A DNA stretch of 11,426 bases from Acidimicrobiales bacterium (GTDB lineage: Bacteria; Actinomycetota; Acidimicrobiia; Acidimicrobiales; Aldehydirespiratoraceae), in contig BQJV01000056.1 in NCBI GenBank assembly GCA_021604885.1, forward strand, positions 1-11,426, given 5' to 3'. Of the stretch, positions 1 through 7,254 are shown piece after piece (position 1 is the stretch's first letter; the number at the start of each line of letters is the position of its first letter). Below the pieces are notes generated by a model. The model saw only the letters and a list, made by a program, of their open reading frames with translations, did not search any database and was not told the origin of the DNA. The position numbers and the translations under genes are program-made.

Positions 1-67
1 GTGCGCATGCCGACCACGGGTTCGTGTAGAAAGCTCCTCGTTCCCTCTTCTCGACGACAGGACCGAC

Positions 68-565
68 ATGGCTGAGATCACCCTCGGGGGCAACCCCATC
101 CACACCAACGGCGACCTGCCGACGGTCGGATCGGCCGCTCCGGCGTTCACCCTGACGAAGGCCGACTTCAGCTCGGTCTCGAGCGCGGAGCTCGCAGGTC
201 AGGCGATCGTGCTGAACATCTTCCCGTCGATCGACACGGGCATCTGCGCGACCAGCGTGCGCACGTTCAATGAGCGTGCTGCCGAGCTCGACGCCACGAT
301 CCTTTGCGTCTCCGCCGACCTGCCGCCGGCCGCCGGTCGGTTCTGCGGTGCCGAGGGCATCGAGAACGTGTCGACCGGCTCGACCTTCCGGAATCCCGAG
401 GTGCTCGACGCCTATGGCGTGCGGATGACCGACGGCAAGCTCGAAGGCCTCGCCGCCCGGGCGGTCGTGGTCATCGGTGCGGACGGTTCCGTCGCATACA
501 CCGAGCTCGTACCCGAGATCGCCCAGGAACCGGACTACGACAGCGCGATTGCCGCCCTCGGCTGA
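68..565 (+). CDS. tpx: Thiol peroxidase (Tpx, atypical 2-Cys peroxiredoxin)
   Basis: Cytoplasmic thioredoxin-dependent peroxidase that reduces hydrogen peroxide and alkyl hydroperoxides. The 165-residue length is normal for the family. Seen directly: the peroxidatic cysteine Cys60 in SIDTGIC, with Thr57 of the active-site triad, and the resolving cysteine Cys93 in RFCGAEG, followed by the conserved STFRN stretch (105-109) and Arg131 in AARAVVV. Both cysteines and their spacing match E. coli Tpx, so the enzyme should be active. The ATG at 68 is preceded by AGGA at 59-62, five bases away, which supports this start. There is no signal peptide. It appears monocistronic: the next gene starts 103 bases after its stop and an inverted repeat lies between them. 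No promoter is convincing in bases 1-67; TGTAGA at 25-30 is a weak -10 candidate. Confidence 0.96.
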   Translation: MAEITLGGNPIHTNGDLPTVGSAAPAFTLTKADFSSVSSAELAGQAIVLNIFPSIDTGICATSVRTFNERAAELDATILCVSADLPPAAGRFCGAEGIENVSTGSTFRNPEVLDAYGVRMTDGKLEGLAARAVVVIGADGSVAYTELVPEIAQEPDYDSAIAALG

Positions 566-592
566 CCCGCCGCGGCCGTGACCGGCCAACCG

Positions 593-627
593 AACGGTGT
601 TCATCCGCTTCGGTACAAAACACCGTT
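593..627. repeat. Inverted repeat between tpx and the HD-GYP gene
   Basis: Perfect 9-base arms AACGGTGTT (593-601) and AACACCGTT (619-627) enclose a 17-base loop, 28 bases after the tpx stop codon. The right arm is followed by TTTAG rather than a long T-run. It could be a weak terminator for tpx or an operator in the promoter region of the next gene. The sequence does not decide between these. Confidence 0.5.
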
Positions 628-668
628 TAGCTCATACAACCGGGGTAATTCGCGCCGAACACCAGAGT

Positions 669-2341
669 ATGGCTTCAGGCGCTGCCACTTCGGCAACCGG
701 CGGTTCGGCCGGTTCGCAGGCCGCCTCGCTGGACGACCGCGCCTGGACAGCTCGCCCGTGGGCCGCACACGGCATTCGCCTGCTGATGTTCGTCGGGCCG
801 CTGGTGAGTGGATTCGTGGCGGTCTCCGCGGCGATGGCGCTGGTGCCCCGCCCCACGGCGGCGCTCCTGCTCGTGCCGTGGATCGCATTGCTCGTCGGCG
901 TCTCGGCGGCCGGCGCCCATGTCGTGCAGGGCCTGACCATGCGCCTCGCCCCCTTGAGCGCGCTCTTCCGGATCTCCTTGGTCTTCCCGGACGCGGCGCC
1001 CTCGCGCTTCTCGATCGCGCTCCGACGCGGAAGTGTCCGTACCCTCGAAGGACGCGACGGCACATCTGACGGGGATCAGGCCGCCGCCGAGCAGTTGCTC
1101 GCGCTGGTCGCGGAGCTGAGTCGCCACGATCGGGCAACGCGCGGTCACTCCGAACGGGTGCGGGCCTACGCCGTGATGCTCGGAGAGGAAACCGGCCTCG
1201 AGCGCGACGAACTCGACAAGCTGAACTGGGCCGCGCTGATCCATGACATCGGCAAGCTCCACGTGCCTGAGGAGATCCTGAACAAGCCGGATCGCCCGAC
1301 CGCTGAGGAGTGGGACGTGCTCCGGAGGCACCCGGGCGCGGCAGCGGCGCACGTCGAGACGCTGCGGCCCTGGCTCGGTGGTTGGGTCGACGCCGCGACC
1401 CAGCACCACGAGCGATACGACGGCGACGGTTACCCGGACGGACTCGCCGGGAAGGACATCAGTCTCGCCGGTCGTCTCGTTTCGATCGCCGATGCGTACG
1501 ACGTGATGACCGCTCCGCGTTCCTACAAGCCCGGGCTCCCGGTGGAGCAAGCGCGGGCAGAGTTGCTCAAGTGCGCCGGCACCCAGTTCGACCGCAACTG
1601 GTCCGGTCGTTCCTGCGCATCTCGCTCGGTCGGAAAGGGTGGGCCGCCGGGCCGCTCGGCTGGCTGTCGCACTTCCCCGAGATCATCCGGACGCCTGCCC
1701 TCGCCGCGGCGACGGGTGGACAGACCGTCGTCGCTGCGGCGGCCGTGTCGGTGGCGGCTGTCGTCGGAGTCGCGGAGGTTGTGCCGGAGTCGACACCGGA
1801 ACCGGTGGCCGTCGAGCGAGTTGTCGAGGCAACCGGCTCGGAGCTCGAACCGGCGGGCCCGCCGGATGCCGTGCCCTTGTCGACGACGACGACGACCGTC
1901 CCCGACGAGACAACGACCAGCGTCCCCGTCACCACCACGACCATGGCCGTGAGCACCACGCCCACCAGCACGTCGACCACCACATCGACCACCACGACGT
2001 CGACCACCACGACGTCGACCACGACATCGACCACCACGACATCGACGGTGCCGCCCGCGGCGGTGACGGCGGTCGATGACGCGTTCGTCGTCGATCGTGA
2101 GGGTGTGACGGTGTTGCAGGTTCTCGTGAACGACGACTTCGGGTCAGCCCAGATCGACCACTCAACTCTGGAGATCATCGGCGTGGCGCACGACGGCGTG
2201 CTCGAGATCGTCGGGTCGAACCTGAAGTACACCCTCGACGACGGAGTGACGTCCGGAAGCGAGGCATTTTCGTACCGGGTCTGTGCTGTCGACGGTGGGT
2301 GCGATACGGCTGCTGTGACGCTGACGATCGCGGTCGAGTGA
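669..2341 (+). CDS. Membrane HD-GYP phosphodiesterase with outer Ig/cadherin-like domain, frameshifted at about 1592
   Basis: Predicted cyclic-di-GMP phosphodiesterase anchored in the membrane. Numbered from the ATG at 669: two hydrophobic segments (about 37-59 and 65-86), then an HD-GYP domain (about 137-310) with His160 in RGHSERV, the HD pair in LIHDIGK (His192-Asp193), His221, HHERYDGDGYPDG (246-258, including the GYP signature), and Asp275/Asp278 in SIADAYD. The domain ends in GTQFD; the family normally continues P-x-L-V. Here the frame runs on as RNWSG and stops at 1952 (428 residues, Arg/Ser/Pro-rich tail), whereas the -1 frame reads PQLVRSFLRIS directly after Asp308. In that frame follow a third hydrophobic segment (coded about 1724-1786), a Ser/Thr repeat stalk (about 1880-2047) and an Ig- or cadherin-like domain (about 2060-2338) with two close cysteines. 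One missing C explains everything, so this is a recent mutation or a sequencing error. Start choice is uncertain: neither ATG 669 nor GTG 597 has a clear ribosome site. Confidence 0.82.
1587..1597 (+). other. Frameshift site (apparent loss of one C)
   Basis: Frame 0 reads TTC GAC CGC AAC (F D R N). The family consensus at the end of HD-GYP domains is F-D-P-x-L-V, which appears if the next codon starts at 1592 (CCG CAA CTG GTC = P Q L V). GACCCGCAAC shortened to GACCGCAAC by one C in a C-run accounts for the break. No slippery heptamer is present, so programmed frameshifting is unlikely. Confidence 0.85.
1973..2041 (+). repeat. Short tandem repeat coding a Ser-Thr stalk
   Basis: Five back-to-back units of 12 or 15 bases, each starting TCGACCAC: 1973-1984 (12), 1985-1999 (15), 2000-2014 (15), 2015-2026 (12), 2027-2041 (15). 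The two 15-base units at 1985 and 2000 are identical (TCGACCACCACGACG). They code STTT or STTTT blocks in the frame of the downstream outer domain. Unit lengths are multiples of three, so gain or loss of units changes the stalk length without breaking the frame. Looser Thr-rich sequence extends back to about 1880. Confidence 0.9.
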
Positions 2342-2349
2342 CGACCGGC

Positions 2350-2355
2350 TAACGT
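2350..2355 (+). promoter_or_regulatory. Candidate -10 element for a leaderless P450 transcript
   Basis: TAACGT fits the actinobacterial -10 pattern TAnnnT and ends eight bases before the P450 ATG, the distance at which transcription would begin at or beside the start codon. There is no Shine-Dalgarno sequence in the 22-base gap after the HD-GYP gene. No good -35 box is visible. This is suggestive only. Confidence 0.3.
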
Positions 2356-2363
2356 CCGGCGCC

Positions 2364-3614
2364 ATGACGACAATTCCGCCGCTCGATGAGATCGACCTGT
2401 CCGGCATGGAGTTCTGGGAGCTGTCCCAGGCCGATCGCGCCGAGGTCTTCAAGCAGTTCCGGGCCCAGGACCCCTTCCCCTTCTTCGAGGAGCCGGAGAA
2501 CCCGCTCGGACCGAACGGGCCCGGCTACTACGTGCTGACCCGCCACGCCGACGTGGTCCACGCCAGCAAGACCCCGGAGCTGTTCTGTTCCGGTCAGGGG
2601 GCAACCGGGCCGCTCGACCAGGGCGAGCAGGTGAACGAGTTCTTCGGCTCGATGATCAACATGGACGACCCGAAGCACAAGCGCCTGCGCGGGCTCGTGT
2701 CGGCCGGCTTCACCCCGCGCCAGTTGGAGCGGGCGATGGACGCGGTCGAGCAGGCGGGCATCGAACTCGCATCCCAGTTGCGCGAGAAGGGCGAGTTCGA
2801 CTTCGTGCAGGACTACGCCGCGCCGCTCCCGCTCAAGATCATCTGCGACATGATGGGCATCCCGGAGAGCCAGTACGCCTTCGTGCTCGAACAGTCGAAC
2901 ATCATCCTCGGCGCCAGCGATCCGGACTTCGCCCAGGAGGGTGACGACCTCCTCGGGATGGTGATGGGGGCCGGCATCGGTCTCGCTCAACTGATGGGCG
3001 AGCTGGGCGCGCACCGGCTCGAGAACCCGACCGACGATCTGACGACTGCGCTCATGACCGCGGAGCTCGACGGCGAGCGGCTCACCGAGCAGGAGCTCGC
3101 GTCGTTTTTCATCCTCCTGCTGGTGGCCGGCAACGAGACGACCCGTAATGCGATCAGCTGGGGTCTGCACTTCCTGACCGAGAACCCCGATCAGCGGGAA
3201 CGCTGGAGGAATGACTTCGACGGTCTCGCCCCGACCGCGGTCGAGGAGATCGTGCGGCTCGCGTCGCCGGTGATCTCGATGCGGCGCACCGTGACGACCG
3301 ATGGCGCCGAGCTCGGCGGCCGCAGCTGGAACGCGGGCGACAAGCTGATCCTCAGCTACTGGGCCGCCAATCGTGACGAGGCCGTGTTCGCCGACCCGCT
3401 CCGGTTCGACATCACCCGCCAGGACAACCCGCAGGTCGGATTCGGCGCCCCCGGTCCGCACTTCTGCATGGGTGCCCATCTCGCCCGGCGCGAGATCACG
3501 GTGGCGTTCCGCGAGCTGTTCGCGCAGGTGCCGACGATCCATGCCACGGGCGACCCCGCGGTCCTGCGCAGCAGCTTCATCAACGGCGTGAAGCGGCTGC
3601 CCGCGGCCGTCTGA
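2364..3614 (+). CDS. Cytochrome P450, CYP125/CYP124-like
   Basis: Soluble heme monooxygenase of 416 residues, the usual bacterial length; it hydroxylates a substrate using electrons from a ferredoxin or similar partner, none of which is coded in this window. Seen directly: the I-helix oxygen-activation motif AGNETT (255-260), the K-helix ExxR as EIVR (295-298), and the heme loop GFGAPGPHFCMGAHLAR with the proximal ligand Cys368. The heme loop has one residue more than the classic FGxGxHxCxG and matches the FGGTGAHYCIG form of mycobacterial CYP125/CYP142. The MDDPKHKRLRGLVSAGFTPR region (100-119) and the C-terminal LRSSFINGVKRLP also fit that group, which hydroxylates sterol side chains and methyl-branched lipids. 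The exact substrate is an inference from the family. It starts 22 bases after the HD-GYP gene and ends seven bases from the convergent phosphotransferase gene. Confidence 0.94.
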   Translation: MTTIPPLDEIDLSGMEFWELSQADRAEVFKQFRAQDPFPFFEEPENPLGPNGPGYYVLTRHADVVHASKTPELFCSGQGATGPLDQGEQVNEFFGSMINMDDPKHKRLRGLVSAGFTPRQLERAMDAVEQAGIELASQLREKGEFDFVQDYAAPLPLKIICDMMGIPESQYAFVLEQSNIILGASDPDFAQEGDDLLGMVMGAGIGLAQLMGELGAHRLENPTDDLTTALMTAELDGERLTEQELASFFILLLVAGNETTRNAISWGLHFLTENPDQRERWRNDFDGLAPTAVEEIVRLASPVISMRRTVTTDGAELGGRSWNAGDKLILSYWAANRDEAVFADPLRFDITRQDNPQVGFGAPGPHFCMGAHLARREITVAFRELFAQVPTIHATGDPAVLRSSFINGVKRLPAAV

Positions 3615-3621
3615 CGCAGCG

Positions 3622-4659
3622 CTAGAGCGTGCCGGCGGTCAGGATCTCGTCGGCCATCTGCACGAGGTTGTCGACCGACGCGCGTGCGTCGTTGTCGCCA
3701 GCGCCCTCCTGATCGCCCATCGCGCCGGCCGCGAACCGGACGCGTACGCCTTCGCTGATCGCGGCGAGACGCCAGTGCTGGAACGCCACGTACCAGGGCA
3801 GGTCGGAGATGTCGCGTTCGGACGTGCGGCCGTAGCGTTCGAGCATCTCGACCCGGCTTCCGAAGCCCTCGGCCTTGGTCGGCACGTCACCGAGGCGACC
3901 CTGGGCGCGGGGGTCGTCGCCCCACCACATCGCCATGCCGGCGACGTCGGCCAGTACATCGCCCAGCGTGCACAACTCCCAGTCGAGCACCGCGGCGACG
4001 GAGCCGTCGTGGCCCATCATGCAGTTGTCCATCCGGTAGTCGCCGTGGACGATGCCGGCGCCCTGCTGAGGCGGGATCGCCGCGGCGAACCGGTCGTGCA
4101 ACTCCTGGAAGAGCGGCATCTCGCGATCGCTTCCCTCGTCGACCTGGCGCTTCCAGCGCCGGAGCTGACGAGCGGAGTAGTCCTCCTTGCGTCCGAGATC
4201 ACCGAGGCCGACCGCGTCGGGGTCGTGCGCATGGAGAGCCGAGAGCGTGTCGGTCAGCGAGTTGGTCATCACCGGCCGCAGAGCGGGCTCGATCGCCTCG
4301 CCGTCCGCCCGGTCGAACACGATCTGCCCCTCGACATAGCCCATGACGTAGAAGTCGGCGCCGTTGACGGCCTCGTCCTGACAGAGACCGATCGCCGGGG
4401 GGACCGGCACGGGCGTGTCCTGGAGGGCCGCGATGATCCGATGCTCGCGCGACATGTCGTGGGCCGACGCCAGCACGTGGCCCGTGGGTGGTCGGCGCAG
4501 CACGAGCGCCGTGCCCGATGCGTCCGTGACCCGATAGGTCAGGTTGGACGCGCCGCCCGTGATCAGCTCGAAGGTGAACGGGTCGACGAGATCCGGGCGC
4601 CGCTCGAGGAGCCACGCGCTCACCGGACCCGGGTCGATACCGGTCGGGGCGTCGCTCAT
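3622..4659 (-). CDS. Phosphotransferase family protein (APH / ACAD10-11 kinase-like)
   Basis: A 345-residue small-molecule kinase of the aminoglycoside phosphotransferase fold. Motifs: a glycine-containing loop ITGGASNLTYRV (33-44), a lysine-region equivalent LVLRRPP (52-58), the catalytic loop IVHGDYRMDN (203-212) with Asp207 and Asn212, and the metal-binding VLDWE (224-228, Asp226) followed by TLGD. This subgroup is the one fused to acyl-CoA dehydrogenase in ACAD10/11 and includes LvaA of the Pseudomonas levulinate pathway, where the kinase phosphorylates 4-hydroxyacyl-CoAs. By analogy it probably acts on a hydroxylated acyl-CoA; antibiotic resistance is unlikely. Its ATG overlaps the stop of the upstream LLM oxidoreductase gene (ATGA), so the two are translationally coupled. 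The open frame continues far upstream of this ATG, but that extension is antisense to other genes and has no homology-like content. Confidence 0.92.
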   Translation of the reverse strand: MSDAPTGIDPGPVSAWLLERRPDLVDPFTFELITGGASNLTYRVTDASGTALVLRRPPTGHVLASAHDMSREHRIIAALQDTPVPVPPAIGLCQDEAVNGADFYVMGYVEGQIVFDRADGEAIEPALRPVMTNSLTDTLSALHAHDPDAVGLGDLGRKEDYSARQLRRWKRQVDEGSDREMPLFQELHDRFAAAIPPQQGAGIVHGDYRMDNCMMGHDGSVAAVLDWELCTLGDVLADVAGMAMWWGDDPRAQGRLGDVPTKAEGFGSRVEMLERYGRTSERDISDLPWYVAFQHWRLAAISEGVRVRFAAGAMGDQEGAGDNDARASVDNLVQMADEILTAGTL

Positions 4660-5564
4660 GAGGCGTTCGGCGCGAGCGCTTCGAGGAGCGTCCAGTCGGG
4701 CTGGTTGCGGTCGGCTGGGTCGATCGGCTGGATGCAGACGTGGCTGGCGCCCGCGTCGTAGTGGGCCTGAATCCGTTCGGCGATCGCGGCCTCGTCGCCC
4801 CACGCCATCACCGCGTCGAGGAATCGGGGATCGCGGGCTTCGATCTCCTCCTCGGTGAACCCGAGGCGGATCCAGTTGTTGCGATAGTTCGGCAGATCGG
4901 CGTACATGCCGAGCTGGCTCAGCGTGGTCTCGTGGGCCAACGCCCGGTCGGTCGTGAGCACGCACTTCTGCTCCACGCACAACAGCGCATCCGGCCCCAT
5001 GATCTCGCGGGCCTGCGCAGTGTGCTCGGGCGTCGTCCAGTAGGGATGGGCGCCGGCGGTCTTCTCGCCGGCCATGGCGAGCATCTTCGGCCCGAGGGCG
5101 GCCAGCACGGTCAGCGGCTCCTCGGCCGGCGGCACGCCCATGTACATGGAGGCGTTCATGGCGTCGACATAGGTCCGCATGGTCGACAACGGCTTCTCGT
5201 AGGGGAGTTGGCGCAGCCCCTCGATCATCGGGGCGTGGGACACGCCGAGGCCGAGCACGAAGCGTCCGCCGGAGAGTTCGGCGAGGCTGAACGCGCCCTG
5301 CTTCATCATGCCGGGGTGTCGCATGTGGATGTTGGCGATGCCGGTGGCGACGATCAGCTCGGTGGTCGCGTCGAGGAGCGTGGCGGCGTTGACGAACGGG
5401 TCGCGGCCCAGCGTGTCGGGGATCCACAGCGCCGAGTAGCCCAGCGACTCGATCCGGGCAGCGGTCTCCCGGCTCTGCTCGGTGACGAGCATGTCGGTGA
5501 AGAACCACACGCCGGTGGTGGTCAGCGCGTCGTGGACGGAAGCGTTGGAAGCTGGGTCGGGCAT
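4656..5564 (-). CDS. LLM-class oxidoreductase, probably F420-dependent (MSMEG_4141-like family)
   Basis: A 302-residue luciferase-like TIM-barrel flavin/F420 enzyme. Visible family features: an N-terminal strand GVWFFTDML (18-26), LGYSALWIPDTLGRDPF (41-57), ATGIANIHMRHPG (73-85), AELSGGRFVLGLGVSHAP (95-112), and LAALGPKMLAMAGEKTAGAHPYWTTPEHT (154-182, described here by its ends LAALGPK and TPEHT). These fit the family of probable F420-dependent oxidoreductases described from Mycobacterium (MSMEG_4141 type). Use of F420 rather than FMN is inferred from the family. The start chosen is the ATG at 5564; an in-frame ATG at 5633 would add 23 residues without family character and overlap the divergent gene. 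It heads a two-gene unit with the phosphotransferase (4-base overlap) and is divergent from the Baeyer-Villiger monooxygenase. The substrate is unknown. Confidence 0.9.
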   Translation of the reverse strand: MPDPASNASVHDALTTTGVWFFTDMLVTEQSRETAARIESLGYSALWIPDTLGRDPFVNAATLLDATTELIVATGIANIHMRHPGMMKQGAFSLAELSGGRFVLGLGVSHAPMIEGLRQLPYEKPLSTMRTYVDAMNASMYMGVPPAEEPLTVLAALGPKMLAMAGEKTAGAHPYWTTPEHTAQAREIMGPDALLCVEQKCVLTTDRALAHETTLSQLGMYADLPNYRNNWIRLGFTEEEIEARDPRFLDAVMAWGDEAAIAERIQAHYDAGASHVCIQPIDPADRNQPDWTLLEALAPNAS

Positions 5565-5634
5565 GGCGTGAGGATCGCAGGCATCCGTGTGAGGTGGCAA
5601 CATCCCGGCGAAGCCTGCGATCCTGACCGCCATG
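5562..5634. promoter_or_regulatory. Divergent promoter region with a long inverted repeat
   Basis: The gap between the LLM oxidoreductase and the monooxygenase is organised as an inverted repeat. The inner arms are a perfect 12-base match, AGGATCGCAGGC (5571-5582) and GCCTGCGATCCT (5613-5624), 30 bases apart. After a 2- or 3-base mismatch the match resumes as CATGGCG (5562-5568) and CGCCATG (5628-5634), so both start codons lie inside the arms. Each gene therefore has nearly the same sequence before its ATG. GATCCT ends six or seven bases before each ATG and might act as a -10 box of near-leaderless transcripts; TTGCCA (complement of 5595-5600) is a possible -35 box for the LLM side. A pair of sites for one regulator is the simplest reading. 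Confidence 0.6.
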
Positions 5635-7254
5635 AACTCCTCCTCCCCGGCCCCTGATCCCGACGTCGACCTCGTGATCGTGGGCGCCGGGTTCGCCGGG
5701 CTCTACATGCTCCACGCGGCACGAGGTATCGGCCTGTCGGCCCGGGTGATCGAGGCGGGGAGCGGCGTCGGCGGTACCTGGTACTGGAATCGCTACCCGG
5801 GCGCCCGCTGTGACGTCCCCTCGATGGAGTACAGCCTCGGCTTCGACGAGGACCTGCAACGGGACTGGGAGTGGACCGAGCGCTATCCGACACAGCCGGA
5901 GATCCTCCGCTACATCGACCATGTGGCGGATCGCTTCGATCTCCGCGACGGCATCACCTTCGACACCCGCGTGCAGGCTGCCCACTTCGACGATGCGACG
6001 GCTGCGTGGACGACCACCACCGACGGCGGTGAGTCGATCCGCAGCCGATTCGTCGTGATGGCCACCGGATGTCTGTCGGCCGCCAACCTGCCCCAGATCG
6101 CGGGACGCGACGACTTCGCCGGCCCGACGTACCACACCGGCCACTGGCCTCACGAGGGCGTGGACTTCACAGGCAAGCGGGTCGCTGTCATCGGCACCGG
6201 CTCCTCGGCGATCCAGTCGATCCCGCTGATCGCCGAGCAGGCCACGCACGTGACGGTCTTCCAGCGTACGCCCGCCTACGCCGTACCGGCGCACAACAAG
6301 CCGCTCGACCCCGACGAGGTCGCCCGGATCAAGGACGACTATGTCGACTGGCGAGCCGCCGCTCGCGACACGACGACCGGGTTCGGCGGCCACATTCGTA
6401 CCGACCCCGAGGAGCTGCCGAGCGCCCTCGAGGTCGACGACGAGACGCGGCGGCGGATGTACGAGGAACGCTGGGAGGCCGGCGGGCTGACCTTTCTCGG
6501 CGCGTTCAACGACCTGCTGTTCTCGCCCGAGGCGAACGACACGGCGGCCGAGTTCGTGCGGTCGAAGATCCGCGACATCGTCGAGGACCCGGAGGTCGCC
6601 GAGCGTCTGAGCCCCGACACCGTGGTCGGCTGCAAGCGCCTCTGCGTCGACACCGGCTACTACGCCACCTTCAACCGCGACAATGTCTCGCTCGTGGACG
6701 TGAGCGCGACCCCGATCGACCGCATCACGCGGACCGGTGTCGAGGTCGACGGCGCCGTCCACGAGGTCGACGCCATCGTGTTCGCGACCGGGTTCGACGC
6801 GATGACCGGCGCCCTCGACCGCATCGACATCCGGGGCCGGGGCGGACTCCCCCTGAAGGAGAAGTGGTCGGCCGGGCCGCTCACCTATCTCGGGCTCCAG
6901 GTCCACGGCTTCCCCAACCTCTTCACCATTACCGGTCCGGGCTCGCCCTCCGTGCTCACCAACATGATCGTGTCGATCGAGCAGCACGTGGAGTGGATCC
7001 GCGACCTGCTCGCCCGGATGGACGCGGACGGCACCGGCACGGTGGAGGCCGACGCCGACGCCGAGGCCGAATGGGTCGCCTACGTGAACGCCGTCGCCGA
7101 GCTGACGCTCTTCCACGGGTGCAGCTCCTGGTACCTCGGTGCCAACGTGCCCGGCAAGCCGCGGGTGTTCATGCCCCTACCCGGTTTCCCCGACTACAAG
7201 GCGAAGTGCGACGAGGTCGCCGCGGCCGACTACGAGGGCTTCAGCCTTGCTTGA
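5632..7254 (+). CDS. Baeyer-Villiger monooxygenase, phenylacetone monooxygenase-like
   Basis: A 540-residue FAD- and NADPH-dependent type I Baeyer-Villiger monooxygenase, which inserts one oxygen next to a ketone carbonyl to give an ester or lactone. Seen directly: the FAD Rossmann motif GAGFAG (18-23), GGTWYWNRYPGARCDVPS (47-64), the Baeyer-Villiger fingerprint FAGPTYHTGHWP (162-173), the NADPH Rossmann motif GTGSSA (188-193), CKRL with Arg336 at the position of the catalytic Arg337 of phenylacetone monooxygenase, FNRDN (347-351), ATGFDA (385-390), and the GPGSPS loop that shapes the active site in that enzyme. The C-terminal half follows the Thermobifida fusca enzyme closely (GANVPGKPRVFM near the end). 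Substrate range cannot be told; linear, aryl and cyclic ketones are all possible. It has no ribosome site and may be leaderless. Its last 14 bases overlap the end of the convergent dodecin gene. Confidence 0.95.
   Translation: MNSSSPAPDPDVDLVIVGAGFAGLYMLHAARGIGLSARVIEAGSGVGGTWYWNRYPGARCDVPSMEYSLGFDEDLQRDWEWTERYPTQPEILRYIDHVADRFDLRDGITFDTRVQAAHFDDATAAWTTTTDGGESIRSRFVVMATGCLSAANLPQIAGRDDFAGPTYHTGHWPHEGVDFTGKRVAVIGTGSSAIQSIPLIAEQATHVTVFQRTPAYAVPAHNKPLDPDEVARIKDDYVDWRAAARDTTTGFGGHIRTDPEELPSALEVDDETRRRMYEERWEAGGLTFLGAFNDLLFSPEANDTAAEFVRSKIRDIVEDPEVAERLSPDTVVGCKRLCVDTGYYATFNRDNVSLVDVSATPIDRITRTGVEVDGAVHEVDAIVFATGFDAMTGALDRIDIRGRGGLPLKEKWSAGPLTYLGLQVHGFPNLFTITGPGSPSVLTNMIVSIEQHVEWIRDLLARMDADGTGTVEADADAEAEWVAYVNAVAELTLFHGCSSWYLGANVPGKPRVFMPLPGFPDYKAKCDEVAAADYEGFSLA

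Noticed and set aside
1..67. Start of a divergent gene at the left edge (CAT at 6-8)
   Set aside because: Only two codons would be inside the window; nothing supports it.
597..668. GTG at 597 as the start of the HD-GYP protein
   Set aside because: It adds 24 residues without family character, lies inside the inverted repeat and has no ribosome site. ATG 669 is preferred, with limited certainty.
1587..1597. Programmed ribosomal frameshift in the HD-GYP gene
   Set aside because: No slippery heptamer or evident stimulatory structure; a one-base C loss is simpler.
1973..2041. Tandem repeat as a CRISPR array
   Set aside because: The units are 12-15 bases, contiguous without spacers, and code a Ser/Thr stalk.
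3622..4659. Aminoglycoside resistance kinase
   Set aside because: The HGDYRMDN and LDWE motifs are general to the fold. The context and subgroup fit acyl-CoA-linked kinases of the ACAD10-11 type.
4660..7116. Very long open - strand frame running upstream of the phosphotransferase ATG across the LLM oxidoreductase and the monooxygenase
   Set aside because: High GC removes stop codons. The stretch is Arg/Asp/Gly-rich with no family motif, and well-supported genes occupy it in other frames. Only the part from the ATG at 4659 is real.
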